Part shown: positions 22,301 through 32,364 of the stretch, in pieces
Layout of the letters: each line of letters begins with the position of its first letter
Numbering within the stretch: position 1 is the first letter of the stretch
DNA from: Limonium bicolor
Lineage: Eukaryota; Streptophyta; Magnoliopsida; Caryophyllales; Plumbaginaceae
Direction: 5' to 3'
DNA: 64,000 bases
Assembly (NCBI GenBank): GCA_023374045.1
Contig: CM041782.1
Span: 188,746,925 to 188,810,924, forward strand
The notes under the pieces: model-generated
Database searches by the model: none
What the model saw: only the letters and a program-made list of their open reading frames with translations
What the model was told of the DNA's origin: nothing
Position numbers and translations under genes: made by a program

Positions 22301-23416
22301 TAGCTCTAGTCTGTAAGCCACTGGGCCCACTCGCTCCGTAATCCTGTACGGACCGACATACTTAGGGCTTAGCTTCCCCCTCATCCCAAATCTGAATATC
22401 CCTCTCATCGGAGACACCCGTAAGAAAACCATGTCACCCAACTGAAACTCGAGCTCTCTGGTGCGCTGATCCCCATAGGATTTTTGTCTAGACTGCGCTG
22501 CCCTCATGTGCTGCTGGATAACTCTGACGTCATCCTGCAGAGTCTGAACATACTCGGGCCCAATCAGAACTGCCTCGGTAGGGTCACTCCATGACAAGGG
22601 GGTCCGGCACGGCCTGCCATACAAAGCCTGGAATGGTGCCATGCCGATAGATGAGTGGTAGGAGTTATTGTAGGAGAACTCCACCAGGTGTAGACGCTCT
22701 ACCCAACTCCCCTGATAGTCTAGAGCAACTGCTCGTAGCATATCCTCTAGCGTCTGAATCGTCCTCTCGGTCTGCCCATCAGTCTGAGGGTGAAAGGCTG
22801 TGCTAAGGCATAGCTGAGTACCAAACGCCTCCTGCATCTGACGCCAAAACCTGCTGAGAAAACGTGTGTCACGATCCGAGACAATCGTCTTCGGTACCCC
22901 ATGGTACCGGATGTGCTCTGTGGTGAACACCTCAGCCTGCTTGGGCACCTTCCATGTGTCCTTGATAGGTATAAACCTGGCTTTCTTGGTCAACCTATCG
23001 ACTATCACCCAAATAGAATTCAGTCCGCCTCTAGCTGGAGGGAGACCGACCACAAAGTCCATGCTGATGTCGTCGAACTTCCAGCACGGTACTGGTAATG
23101 ACTGAATCTGGCCTCCTGGTCGACGATGCTCAAACTTCACCTTCTGACAGGTGAGGCATTGGGAGACGAAGTCTGCTACATCCCTCTTCATCCCGCTCCA
23201 CCAGAATAACTGCTTCAAATCCTTGTACATCTTGGTGGCTCCAGGGTGTACTGATAACGTAGAGGAATGAGCCTCAGAGAGAATCCTGGTCTGAAGTGCT
23301 GTCGCATCCAGAGGGACGCAGAGTCTACCTCTGACTCGAAGGTATCCCTCGCTGTCTAGCTCGTACTCATACTCCAGACCATCAGTCATGCCGTCTGCTA
23401 ACTTCTGCTTGACGCC
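22301..23416 (-). pseudogene. Tekay copy A pol: integrase (N-terminal and catalytic domains)
   Basis: The frame, read right to left from the stop at 23417-23419, contains the zinc-binding HHCC module (counting from the ATG at 23389: His41, His48, Cys78, Cys81). It then has the catalytic core with Asp111 (SMDFVVGLP), Asp172 (IVSDRDTRF) and Glu208 (DGQTERTIQ). The spacing from second Asp to Glu is 35 residues, the normal D,D35E form. The domain is complete up to the insertion of the Athila-type element at 22301-22305 and continues at 17206. Integrase joins element DNA to the host chromosome. The protein cannot be made here because of upstream stops and the insertion. Confidence 0.9.
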
Positions 23417-25366
23417 CTACAGGTATACGTCACTATCCTGGGCTGCGTAAATCTCCTCTGCTATCGTGACCGTCTCTGTCAAAGCTAGGAGTGAGTACAC
23501 TCTCCTGCTCAAAGCGTCTGCCACGACATTCCCTTTACCATCCGTGTACTGAAGGTTGATGTCATAATCAGCTAGTAGCTCATCCCATCGTCGCTGTCTC
23601 AGGTTCAGCTCCTTCTGAGTCCAGATGTACTTCAGACTCTTATGGTCTGTCATAATCCGTACTGTGGCTCCATACAAGTAATGTCGCCAGATCTTCAAGG
23701 CGAAGATTATGGCGAAAAGCTCAAGGTCGTGTGTGGGGTAATTCTCTTCGTGCTTCTTCAGCTGTCTAGAAGCATACGCTACTACTCGGCCATGCTGCAT
23801 CAGTACCCCACCAATCCCTCTGCCTGAAGCATCACAATATACCTCGTACCCCTCGTTCCCCTCTGGGATAATCAATACTGGAGCTGAGGTCAAGGCGTCC
23901 TTCAGCGCCTGAAAGGAGACCTCACAAGCCTCTGTCCATACAAATGGGCTATCCTTCTTCATCAGGGAGGTCAAGGGCTTGGCTAGCCTGGAGAAGTCCT
24001 TCACAAAGCGTCTATAGTAGCCAGCCAACCCAAGGAAACTCCTCACCTCTGTCACAGTGCGAGGTCTATGCCAGCTCTTCACTGCCTCAATCTTAGCTGG
24101 GTCTACTGAAACTCCCTCAGCCGAGATCACGTGTCTGAGAAATGACACCTTGTCCAGCCAAAATTCACACTTGCTGAACTTGGCATATAACTTCTTCTCT
24201 CTCAGAGTCTCCAAGGTTGTCCTCAAATGCTGCTCGTGTTCCTCCCGACTCTTGGAGAATACCAAGATGTCGTCTATGAACACGACTACTGACTTATCCA
24301 ACTAGGCTTGGAAGACTCTCTACATCAGGTCCATGAATCTCGCGGGTGCATTGGTTAGTCCAATCGGCATCACTGTGAACTCGTAGTGGCCGTATCTGGT
24401 CCGGAAAGCTGTCTTCTCTATATCTGACTCAGCTACAGCTATCTGATGATATCCGGAACGCAGATCTATCTTGGAGAACACCTTAGCTCCCCTCAGCTGG
24501 TCGAACAAGTCATCGATCCTGGGCAGTGGGTACTTGTTCTTGATCGTGACATTGTTCAGCTCCCTATAGTCGATGCAAAGTCTCAAACACCCGTGCTTCT
24601 TCTTGACGACTAGCACTGGAACACCCCAAGGTGAGACACTGGGTCTAATGAAACCCTTATCTAGTAGCTCCTGCAGCTGCTTCTTCAACTCAACCATCTC
24701 TGCAGGGCCCATCCGGTAGGGAGCCTTAGCAATCGGTCCCGTGCCAGGTATGAGGTCGATATTGAATTCAACCTCTCTCAGTGGTGGTAGTCCTGGTAGC
24801 TCCTCTGGAAAAACTTCAGGATACTCTGACACTATGGGGACATCGCTCTGGAACTTCGGATCCGTTCTCAGATCCTGGGCATAACAGTAGTAGGCGGTAG
24901 CTCCCTTGGACACCTCCATCATCAGGGATAAAGCCGATACATCCTTCACAGTCGGCTGTTTGGGTTGCATTCGGTATGACACGGTGATCCCTGTAAGTGA
25001 CTTCAGGAGGAGACGATGCTCTACACAGTGTAGTCTGCCTCGGTACCACTGTAGCGTGTCCATGCCCACGATTATGTCGAACCCCATGCCAGGGAAAACT
25101 ATGGCATCCAGAAGGAAGTCTACTCCCTTGATGTGTATGCTCCAATCCTTGCACTGCTTACTACACTTGATCAGCTCTCTAGAAAGTAGTAAGACTGAGC
25201 AGTCATGGATATCCTCTGTGGGAGCATTGACCTTAGCATGAAACGCTTGTGATATGAAGGAGTGGGAGGCACCAGAATCAAACAAGACTGTGGCCTCCAC
25301 TCCATTAACTAAGAACATGCCTGTGATTATAGGATAGATTTTTAAGATTCTGGGTAAACATTCCAA
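23417..25366 (-). pseudogene. Tekay copy A pol: protease, reverse transcriptase, RNase H
   Basis: This is one reading frame with in-frame stops TAG at 24320-24322, 24302-24304 and 23417-23419. Protease is [13 protein letters not shown] near residue 30. RT includes [32 protein letters not shown] and the catalytic FIDD just after the second stop. RNase H includes [22 protein letters not shown] and TDHKSLKYI. Copy B reads CAG at the first stop and CGG at the second, so those are private to copy A; the third stop is shared by both copies. The open frame begins at a TTG with stops upstream, so in the active family pol was probably reached from gag by readthrough, frameshift or splicing. Confidence 0.9.
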
Positions 25367-25550
25367 GGTAATTACTCAGGGTTAATGTTTGTACATGTGA
25401 TGACCATTCCATTGCTCTTTGCTTGAGCCTGGTTCAACACATTCAACCTGATCCGTGAGTTCCCAACCCCTACAATGAAGCAATAAAATTCTTAGAATTT
25501 CCATTCTTATTGAAAGCTTCATGAGCAACTTAAAATTTACAATGCTGAAA
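25367..25550 (-). other. Gag-pol linker remnant downstream of the AlkB frame
   Basis: Minus-strand sequence from about 25470 reads NSRIRLNVLNQAQAKSNGMV in one frame. This resembles the linker before protease in Tekay-type polyproteins, and a stop follows. Just upstream is TTTTATTGCTTCATTGTAG, a good 3' splice-site sequence. Between that and the AlkB stop is AT-rich sequence like a 3' UTR or intron. Copy B has 15 extra bases after the AlkB stop. Confidence 0.5.
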
Positions 25551-26300
25551 CTAGGTCTGTCTAAAGGTTAGGTTTAGACAGCCCGGTTTCATATGGGTCT
25601 GGTTAATAATGGGTGTGGGGGCTGTGTTGGGCTTGATTCTCTTCACCCCATGGTAGATGAGTCTAGCTGCCCCACCAAAGATCAGTACATCACCCGACTT
25701 CAGGAGGATCTTGGTAGCAAGGTCCATCCTTCTTTGATAACCAAATAGGTACTCCGCATCATCTCCAAGTGATATGGACACAACTGGAACTCCTCTAGTG
25801 ACGGACTCTGGCGATTCGTCCTTGTCTTGGTGCATCCCTAGCTTACCCTCCTTTCCATAGAAGTTGATGATGCACACGTCGGAGGTTAGGTCTGGGACGG
25901 GCTCATCCTCCAATTCTTGTGCTGCCTTAACTGCAGCTCTAATGATGGTCTGCAGTTCCCCCGGGATTGGTGGCACCTCCACCCCTTCATAGCTCTTGGT
26001 GGTGTGGTTCCATTTCTTACCTAGGCACATGATCTTCACCTTCATGGTTGAACCATTCTTGAAGGTAGGGGTGTAAAAATTTCCTTCCTTCACACCTAAC
26101 TCCCTGATCTTGAGGATCAATGCATACTGGACTGCTGGGGTCAGGTACTCTCGTAGTAAGATCATCCCGAGTCTCAAGACCTCACACTTCTCTGGTGGGT
26201 GTGGTTTGGCTTCAAAAGGGATGTTGGGTGTGGAGCATGGCAAAATAGGAAAGCAAATATCGAAAGCTGAACAACAATTGCCATTAAATAAATAAGTCAA
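25551..26300 (-). CDS. AlkB-like 2-oxoglutarate/Fe(II) dioxygenase inside the Tekay element
   Basis: AlkB proteins remove alkyl groups from nucleic-acid bases (repair, or m6A removal from RNA) using Fe(II) and 2-oxoglutarate. The 249-codon frame shows INFYGKEGKLGMHQDKDES with the metal ligands His157 and Asp159, third ligand His217 (LIYHGVKRI), and the C-terminal NLTFRQ with Arg247. Asn146 and Tyr148 fit the co-substrate-binding Asn-x-Tyr. It looks most like the plant ALKBH1-type group (FDIC start, GMILLREYL, CLGKKW). It is uninterrupted. The frame opens with TTG; the first ATG is Met46 (26163-26165), and residues before about Ala12 may be intron. The position normally taken by an Arg two residues before NLT is Cys241, which may weaken activity. 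It lies between gag and protease in the sense of the element. Copy B has it too, with a one-base deletion. Confidence 0.85.
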   Translation of the reverse strand: MTYLFNGNCCSAFDICFPILPCSTPNIPFEAKPHPPEKCEVLRLGMILLREYLTPAVQYALILKIRELGVKEGNFYTPTFKNGSTMKVKIMCLGKKWNHTTKSYEGVEVPPIPGELQTIIRAAVKAAQELEDEPVPDLTSDVCIINFYGKEGKLGMHQDKDESPESVTRGVPVVSISLGDDAEYLFGYQRRMDLATKILLKSGDVLIFGGAARLIYHGVKRIKPNTAPTPIINQTHMKPGCLNLTFRQT

Positions 26301-26445
26301 GGTTCACAACTAGAAATGAAAGGTTCAAAACGAAATAGAATGAAGGGTTTATAGTTCATCCCTTTTACATTGACAACGAAAAACTAGACAACTGAATGTA
26401 AAGAAATAAGGGTCTAAGGCTCTTCATGAGGAAAATAGTCCTCAC
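26267..26445 (-). other. Putative retained intron upstream of the AlkB exon
   Basis: On the minus strand the 179 bp runs from CCTG|GTGAGG to TTGTTGTTCAG|CTTTCG. It is T-rich, has stops in all frames and has plant-like GT-AG borders. Joining the flanks keeps phase: the upstream frame ...RDDPSSP (codon split after G) continues as AFDIC in the AlkB frame. Copy B has the same structure, 62358-62536. This suggests that a genomic piece of a host gene with its intron was captured. Splicing itself cannot be seen from DNA. Confidence 0.5.
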
Positions 26446-27090
26446 CAGGTGAACTCGGGTCATCCCTCTGGTGGAACCGATCATAGTCATGATCTTGAAG
26501 TTCAAGCCGGTGTGGAATTTATCCACCAGATACCTCGGAGCGTAAGCTCCGTCTCCAATAACAGCGAGCATCTCCACAAATTTATTATAATATTCAGCAA
26601 CAGAGGAACTCCCTTGCTTCAACTGCTCGAACTCGCTCCTCATCCTCTTCTACAGGTAGGATGGATAGAACTTGGCTCTTAGGGCCACTAAGAAGGCTGG
26701 GAAGCCGAAGTCCGCCTGGGCAGTCAGCTCAGCTCTGGCTGTCTGCCACCATCGATGCGCGGGTCCCTGGAGAAAGTAGGCCGCTATATCCACCTGGCGA
26801 CCCGCTGGAACGTGTAGTGAGGTGAAGGCCTTCTGCATCTCGTCGATGTATCTCTCTAAGGTATTCGGTTCTGGCTGGCCTTCATAGACTGGGGGACGAA
26901 GGTCGTTGACTGCCTTCAGCCAGTTGAACTCCCGGGGACCATTAGGTGGTGGCGGTGGTGGCTGTGGGATCTGAGCCTGCTGCTGGGCCAATGCAGCTGT
27001 CCCAATCTGCGCTATTACCTCCGGGGTGACAGCGTCGGGTCCATAGCCTCTTGAGGGACCAGCTCCTCCTCTTTCTCCTCTTCAAGACAT
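26365..27090 (-). pseudogene. Tekay copy A gag (capsid), lacking a zinc knuckle
   Basis: The start is the ATG at 27088-27090, supported by copy B. Codon 3 is TGA (27082-27084) where copy B has CGA, and there is a TAG at 26650-26652 where copy B has CAG. Otherwise the frame is open to 26365. It contains a proline run (QIPQPPPPPPNGPREFNWL) and a capsid region (TLERYIDEMQKAF, AAYFLQGPAHRWWQTA, FEQLKQGSSSVAEYYNKF) typical of Ty3/gypsy gag. No CX2CX4HX4C zinc knuckle follows; the frame ends shortly after YLVDKFHTGLN and the AlkB segment begins. The last 40 or so codons may be a chance frame over captured host sequence. Confidence 0.82.
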
Positions 27091-27195
27091 CTAGCTTGTA
27101 TGACGGTTTTGTTACTCAGAAGGCGTATTGTAAAGTCTAACTATATATGTAGTAATATATGAAATATTTATAACGTCCTAAGGACGGTTCGTATG
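27091..27195 (-). other. Tekay copy A leader, gag-proximal part
   Basis: This is untranslated leader between gag and the LARD-2 insertion; the other half is at 42297-42444. The last 5 bp, GTATG (27191-27195), are the left target duplicate of LARD-2. Copy B carries the uninterrupted leader, 63182-63426. Confidence 0.85.
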
Positions 27196-29062
27196 TGAAA
27201 TACCCCAAACCTTAATAAGTTGTTTAAACATTAAATAATAAATTATTAAGACTAAAAAGAGTCTTAGTAACATTAGTAAACAATTTAAAAGACAGTAAAT
27301 ACAGTAAAATGCCTTAAAGGCAATAAGGGCAAAATATGCTCTAAGCTTGGGATAATCTTGGTTAAGACCTAATGAGCATACCAAGACCTCATTAATATGT
27401 TAATAGACATATTAAATCAATTACCAAAGAAAACCAAGCTTGAAAATAATTTTAAACACAAAATGTGCTTTAAGGAGCCTTAAAGCACATTTTTGAAAAA
27501 TTGTCTTGTAAATGGGTTTTGAATGGCTAGATGTCCATCATTACTCTTTAATTAACATGTGTACTACTTAGTATCACATTAGGAATCCTAAATCAATGGG
27601 AAACCAAAAATTTCACAATTATGTGCCTTGTTTTTATGAATAGTGACTTTTATAAGCTAGTTTGTAACATATGTTATATTAAGTAATTAAATGAGTTAAC
27701 AAAGACCAAAACCCCCTAAGTATAATGGGGGCCGGTTTTTGTAAGGTGAGTCACCACCACCTGCAATCAAATAAGTGAAGGAAGACATAAATAAAATACT
27801 ATACTACTTTATTAAGCACTAATATCTACTATGGGCAAGGACAATCACTCGTTCAATCATTCCTCTCTTTCCCACTTACCTCCATCGATTTCTTCATCTC
27901 CTTCCTTGCTCTCCATCGGTTTTGCTACAGCAAAACACAACTCTCCATCTTTGAATGCTTGTAACTTCTAGCTCCATGATCCAAATTCAATTTCAAGACC
28001 ACCATTCTTCTAGTTGGAGCAAGCTCTACACTTCTATCTTTTCAAATCTTCAAAAGCCTCATTTTGGTGCCATGGAGATTCTCCATTGAAGGAGCTTAAG
28101 CTCATGTTTTCATGCCTTGTTATACTCCTTTGCTTCAAGGTAAGGAAAGTCAAAGAAAAACTCCATTCCCTCTTGTTTATGTGTTGTCCGAAAATTCACC
28201 AAGTGTTGGTGTCTTCTCTTGTTCTTCCATAGCTCCATTCCAATCTTCAAAGGGCTAGGAGGATTCCTATCTTGCCACTTGTTCAAGTTCCCTTTCAAAT
28301 TCCAAAGGTAATCATCAAGTTCTAGTGTATTAAAACACTTATGTTAACCTAGGGTTTGTGAATGAGTTTAAGCATGAAGCTTGAATGCTCATTGGTTTAT
28401 TTGTGTGTTGGCTAGAACATTGACAAGTAGCCAGGTCCTCTTGCCGATTTCCAACCAAGGAAGAACAAGAGTATTCAAGTAAAAATCTTGAAAGAAAAGA
28501 GGTAAATGTGTTAACCTAATGTGGTTTAAATGCCTTAGGAAAATTGAGCTTGAGATTGCTTAATAAAATACCTAAAGAGCCAATGGGAAATGAGTTAGTA
28601 AAATGCTCTCAAAGAGTTTATTAAAGGCATATGTGATGTTGGGTGTATTTGCAGGTCAAAGGCAATTATTATGTGGGAATTCAGTGTTTAAGGTTTATGT
28701 TATTTAAGGGCCTAAGTGCCAAGCAATTTAAGTTTATGCACTATATTGTGATGTAGTGTAGCTTGAGGTTTAGTTGTGTAATGAAGGTGTCTTTGGTGAA
28801 GGTGTACGTCTCTGGAGACATTTTGGTGTAGTGGTCATTATAGGTGAAACACCACTTAGAAAACCAAATGATAATTGTCACAAGTGTTAAAAGATTTGTA
28901 AGAAAAATGAATAACAAGTTGGGTAATGTTTTAAGGTGAATCAAAGTGATATTTTGGTATTAGAATGTGCCTAAGTACATGTGTGAAGGTTGGGAAATCA
29001 ATGGATGAAGAGAATAGATGAAGCGAGACTTAGATTGTCAAATTTGGGATTCTGTTACAGGA

Positions 29063-29319
29063 GGTCCGGGACTTAGGTTTTGGATTGGTGTCCGACCATA
29101 TATGAAAAACAGGTCGAGAGTTGTGAGGCTAACTTGGTCCGGGACTTGGGGTGTGTACAAGGTCCCGGACCACCCTGTTAAATGTAACCGAGAGTACAAG
29201 ACTGTCTTGGTCCGGGACTTAGGGTGAGTACAAGGTCCCGGACCACCCTATCAAAACATGCCGTGAGTTTCTGTAAGTGTTGATCCGGGACTTAAGGTAT
29301 GGACCAAGTCCCGGACCAC
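29063..29319. repeat. GGTCCGGGACTT / AAGGTCCCGGACC inverted-repeat array, LARD-2 5' LTR
   Basis: Three clear units of about 75-90 bp each pair a forward GTCCGGGACTT arm with a reverse AAGGTCCCGGACCA arm; the first is degenerate. The copy in the 3' LTR is at 40207-40460. Confidence 0.88.
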
Positions 29320-31034
29320 TCTAAAGATGTTGTTTAAGGTATAAAAATGATGTGTAAAGATGGGGATTGATCAGTAATGATGTTGTAAGGACGTTAAGGA
29401 CATGTTAGATGTGATATCAAGACAACCAAGTGGGTGGAAAGTTGTAATAAAATGTGAAAGTAAAACAAGTTAAAAGTGTCAAGTTATTTAACTAAGTTTA
29501 TGGGAGTAAGTCTAGGGCTTTAGACTTTAAACAAACGTGTTACCCCGATGTTAATAAAAGTACGTGTGATGTTGTCAGTTGTTCGAGAATTGCTCGAGGA
29601 ACATAAATGGACATGATAAAGTGGACTCCGGTGACAGGTATGGTTTTCTTGCAACCTGTGTCCTACGGATTACACCGGCTTGTATGCCAATGTGTTTTTC
29701 TGTGTTTGCCACGTTGTAAGATAAAACATGTAATGAGTTTATAGTAATTCATATATGTGGCGTACCTGTTCCGATACCATTTAACCTCGAAAGTGTTAAA
29801 CCTTAGCTAACTGAGTCTAGGATCACATGAGAGTTTGGTATTCGGATTGAACGACCCGAACCATGGGACGTACTAACCACGGCTATGTGTGTTAATTGTG
29901 TGATATGTATATGTGAATGTAGGGATCTCCCTTGTATGTTTAACCCAGTAATACTGTATGTTGTAGGTGATAGATCCGTAGTGGGGTTCTAACTAATAAC
30001 TAAAGTAAGTATGTACTAACAGTAGTGAGGAATCCGGTTGGCCGGTCGCGCGTTGTTTGGGAGTGGGTATCCTTTTTAGCTTTACCCTTCTCTCTGTTAT
30101 GGTTGTTTCCCTCACGGGTTATGATCTCCCATTAGCTTATCCCAAAGCTTAGCTATTCTGACTTACGATCGGTTTAGGGGGAATATGTGTTTGTGTGGTG
30201 AGTTCGGGTCACTAAATCCGATCCATCTTTAGGTAAGTTACTCGTCCGACTATGAGGGCGGTAATGAGTTTGGTTATAACGAGCTTAACATGGGGTGATA
30301 TCATTCTCTAGGCTCACCAGTGTATTAACTATGTTTGGGCCGGTTCCTAAGAGATCCGTACCCGTTATGTATGTGTTATTTGTATGTTGCAAGGTTATTG
30401 TGATGTGATGTTATATGTCGCTTAGAAGTGAAATATGAGGATCATGGATATGATTCCTAGTATGTAAAAGGGACGTTTGTGGAAACCCGATTGTGGGTAA
30501 ATGTCGTCTGTTAAGGTAATAGCTCCGTTAGAGGAGAAATACTATAGGGTTGAAGAACTCAAAGAGTGATTGGTTAAGTATAAATGAGTTGTATATGTTA
30601 AGCCCATTGGGGTGAAATGTATCATGTTGTGAGTTTATGTTTCACATGCTTGGTTTAAATGTAATCAACTGCATGCTAAGACGACAAATAGTTGTGCGTG
30701 GCCCGGTAGCATGTGGGCTGCGGGATTACCATACCAGCAAAGGTGCTGAGCCCCTGGGGGGCCACCCTTTCTTTCCTTTTCTATTTCAGGTACAAGGAGC
30801 TGGAGCCGTTCGAGAGTAGGACGGGGTAGACATTGTACTTGGGTATTCATTTAAGTGTATGTACACAGTAGGTGTAGTAAGACCGAAATTGTTCTCGGCA
30901 TTAGTCGTAAATACTCGGTACAGTTGGAAGGTATTTGTAAAATGAGTGTTGGTGTTGATAAAGGAGACGGTATGGTATAGTTGCTCGGGGATCTAGTCCG
31001 TCAGACCGATACAGTTGTGTAAATGTTAGCCTTG

Positions 31035-31054
31035 TTAGCCACGTGGGTGGTTAA
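31035..31054 (+). promoter_or_regulatory. U5 hairpin with G-box core, LARD-2 5' LTR
   Basis: TTAGCCACGTGGGTGGTTAA has an 8 bp stem with one G-U pair and a GTGG loop, 94 bp before the LTR end. Compared with LARD-1 (TTAGTCAC/GTGACTAA), one T-A pair has become C-G. A copy is at 42183-42202. Confidence 0.55.
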
Positions 31055-31153
31055 CGGCGTGTAACACCGATGAGTTAAGTTATGTGATGATGTGTATTTT
31101 CCGCTGCAGTTTAATGTTAAGTATGTTGTTGTATGTTGGGGTGTTACAAAAAG

Positions 31154-31165
31154 TGGTATCAGAGC
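31154..31165 (+). promoter_or_regulatory. Primer binding site, initiator tRNA-Met, LARD-2
   Basis: TGGTATCAGAGC lies five bases after the LTR end. It overlaps a 10 bp inverted repeat (31158-31167 with 31172-31181, loop AGTG), as in LARD-1. Confidence 0.93.
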
Positions 31166-31929
31166 GAAGTGTCGCTCTGATGACTGAATTACCGAGCTTA
31201 GGAAGTACCGAGTTAGGATTTCAGTATATGTGGGTTAAGGGATGAGTGATAGCGTGAGAGATACGCTAGTAGGAGGACCAGTGAATATTGGAAACCTACC
31301 ATATACATCCCACCCTCCACAATCCCTGATTATAACTGGGAAAGAACGCCAGAGAGATGGAAGCCCCCTCTTACTCGGGAATACCCGACCTGGCTGCATT
31401 TAAATGTCCTTATAAGTACGGAGAGCCTGTCATACGGTAGATTCCGAAAGGTGTGAATCCCGAAGACGGTTCCCATCTTAACAATGTCTGCCGCATAAGA
31501 TAGCGAAAAGTGAAGAATCTTGCGCATAAGAGAATAGAATTTCCAGCAACCTGGTTCGACATGCCAAGCAGTCGAGAAAAAAACCAGCTTGCAACGCACC
31601 AAGCGTGCAACAGGCAAAAAGTGAGGTAATGAAACCCGAGACAAGTGTCCACGGGACTACAATGTTAACTAATACACCAATGGTATACTGACCGAATAAG
31701 GAACTACAACGTAGTATGAGGAGGATGTAACACTAAGTAAAAGGGGTCTCCCAGAAGGGGAAACACCCTAGTTAATGGTCACCATGTGAAAATAGTGAGA
31801 AAAAAAACCCAGAGGATTTATTGTTAAGACTGTGAAATCAAGTAAGGGCCAGCAAGGCCACTAATGTCAGAGTAAGCGGAAACAATACCGCAACCAATGT
31901 TTATTGGACCAGTAGCCAGTTAGCATGGC

Positions 31930-31949
31930 GCACTTGCCATGGCAAGTGC
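31930..31949. promoter_or_regulatory. Perfect 20-bp palindrome in LARD-2 leader
   Basis: GCACTTGCCATGGCAAGTGC is fully self-complementary and lies 776 bp after the primer site. It corresponds to 4076-4095 in LARD-1. A dimerisation or packaging signal is possible but inferred. Confidence 0.45.
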
Positions 31950-32364
31950 CGCTATGACAAGGCTGTACGGAAAACTTAAAACAACTACAGGTACTTAGTA
32001 AGGTACCGTGAAGTTAAGTGAGATCAACATAGTTGTGGAAGGGCTTAGCAGCCTAACCTCTGTAATTGGAAGTACACCAGTCAGCAAGAAGCTGGACTGG
32101 GTTAAAGCAAGGAAATGTTGTGAAGCCACGAGAATTAATCTTTTAGACTTAAATGCATCTTCAAAACCTTTTTCCAAACCAAATTTTCTTCCAAACCCAT
32201 TTATTTCCAACCTTCCTTGAAACCAGACCAAGAGACCTACACCGGCCTCAGTGCCACATGGTAGGTAAGTTATACCCAGTGACCTTTAAATAACCGGATG
32301 GAAACCGGTAAACCCAAGGGTAACAACCCGAGTGACGGAATGCATACTATCACAGGATAATATA

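Larger units (their letters stand above)
27196..31148 (+). repeat. LARD-2 5' LTR
   Basis: This is complete and matches 38356-42296 with scattered differences. It contains a hairpin array (29063-29319), a U5 hairpin (31035-31054), and a pyrimidine-rich leader-like stretch followed by CTTCAAG|GTAAGG (about 28134-28146) that resembles a first exon with a splice donor. No protein gene is recognised. Confidence 0.94.

Noticed and set aside
24906..25241. Plus-strand 111-codon frame (also 60983-61318)
   Set aside because: It lies antisense to the Tekay protease region and exists only because of the codon pattern of pol; no start context or motif.
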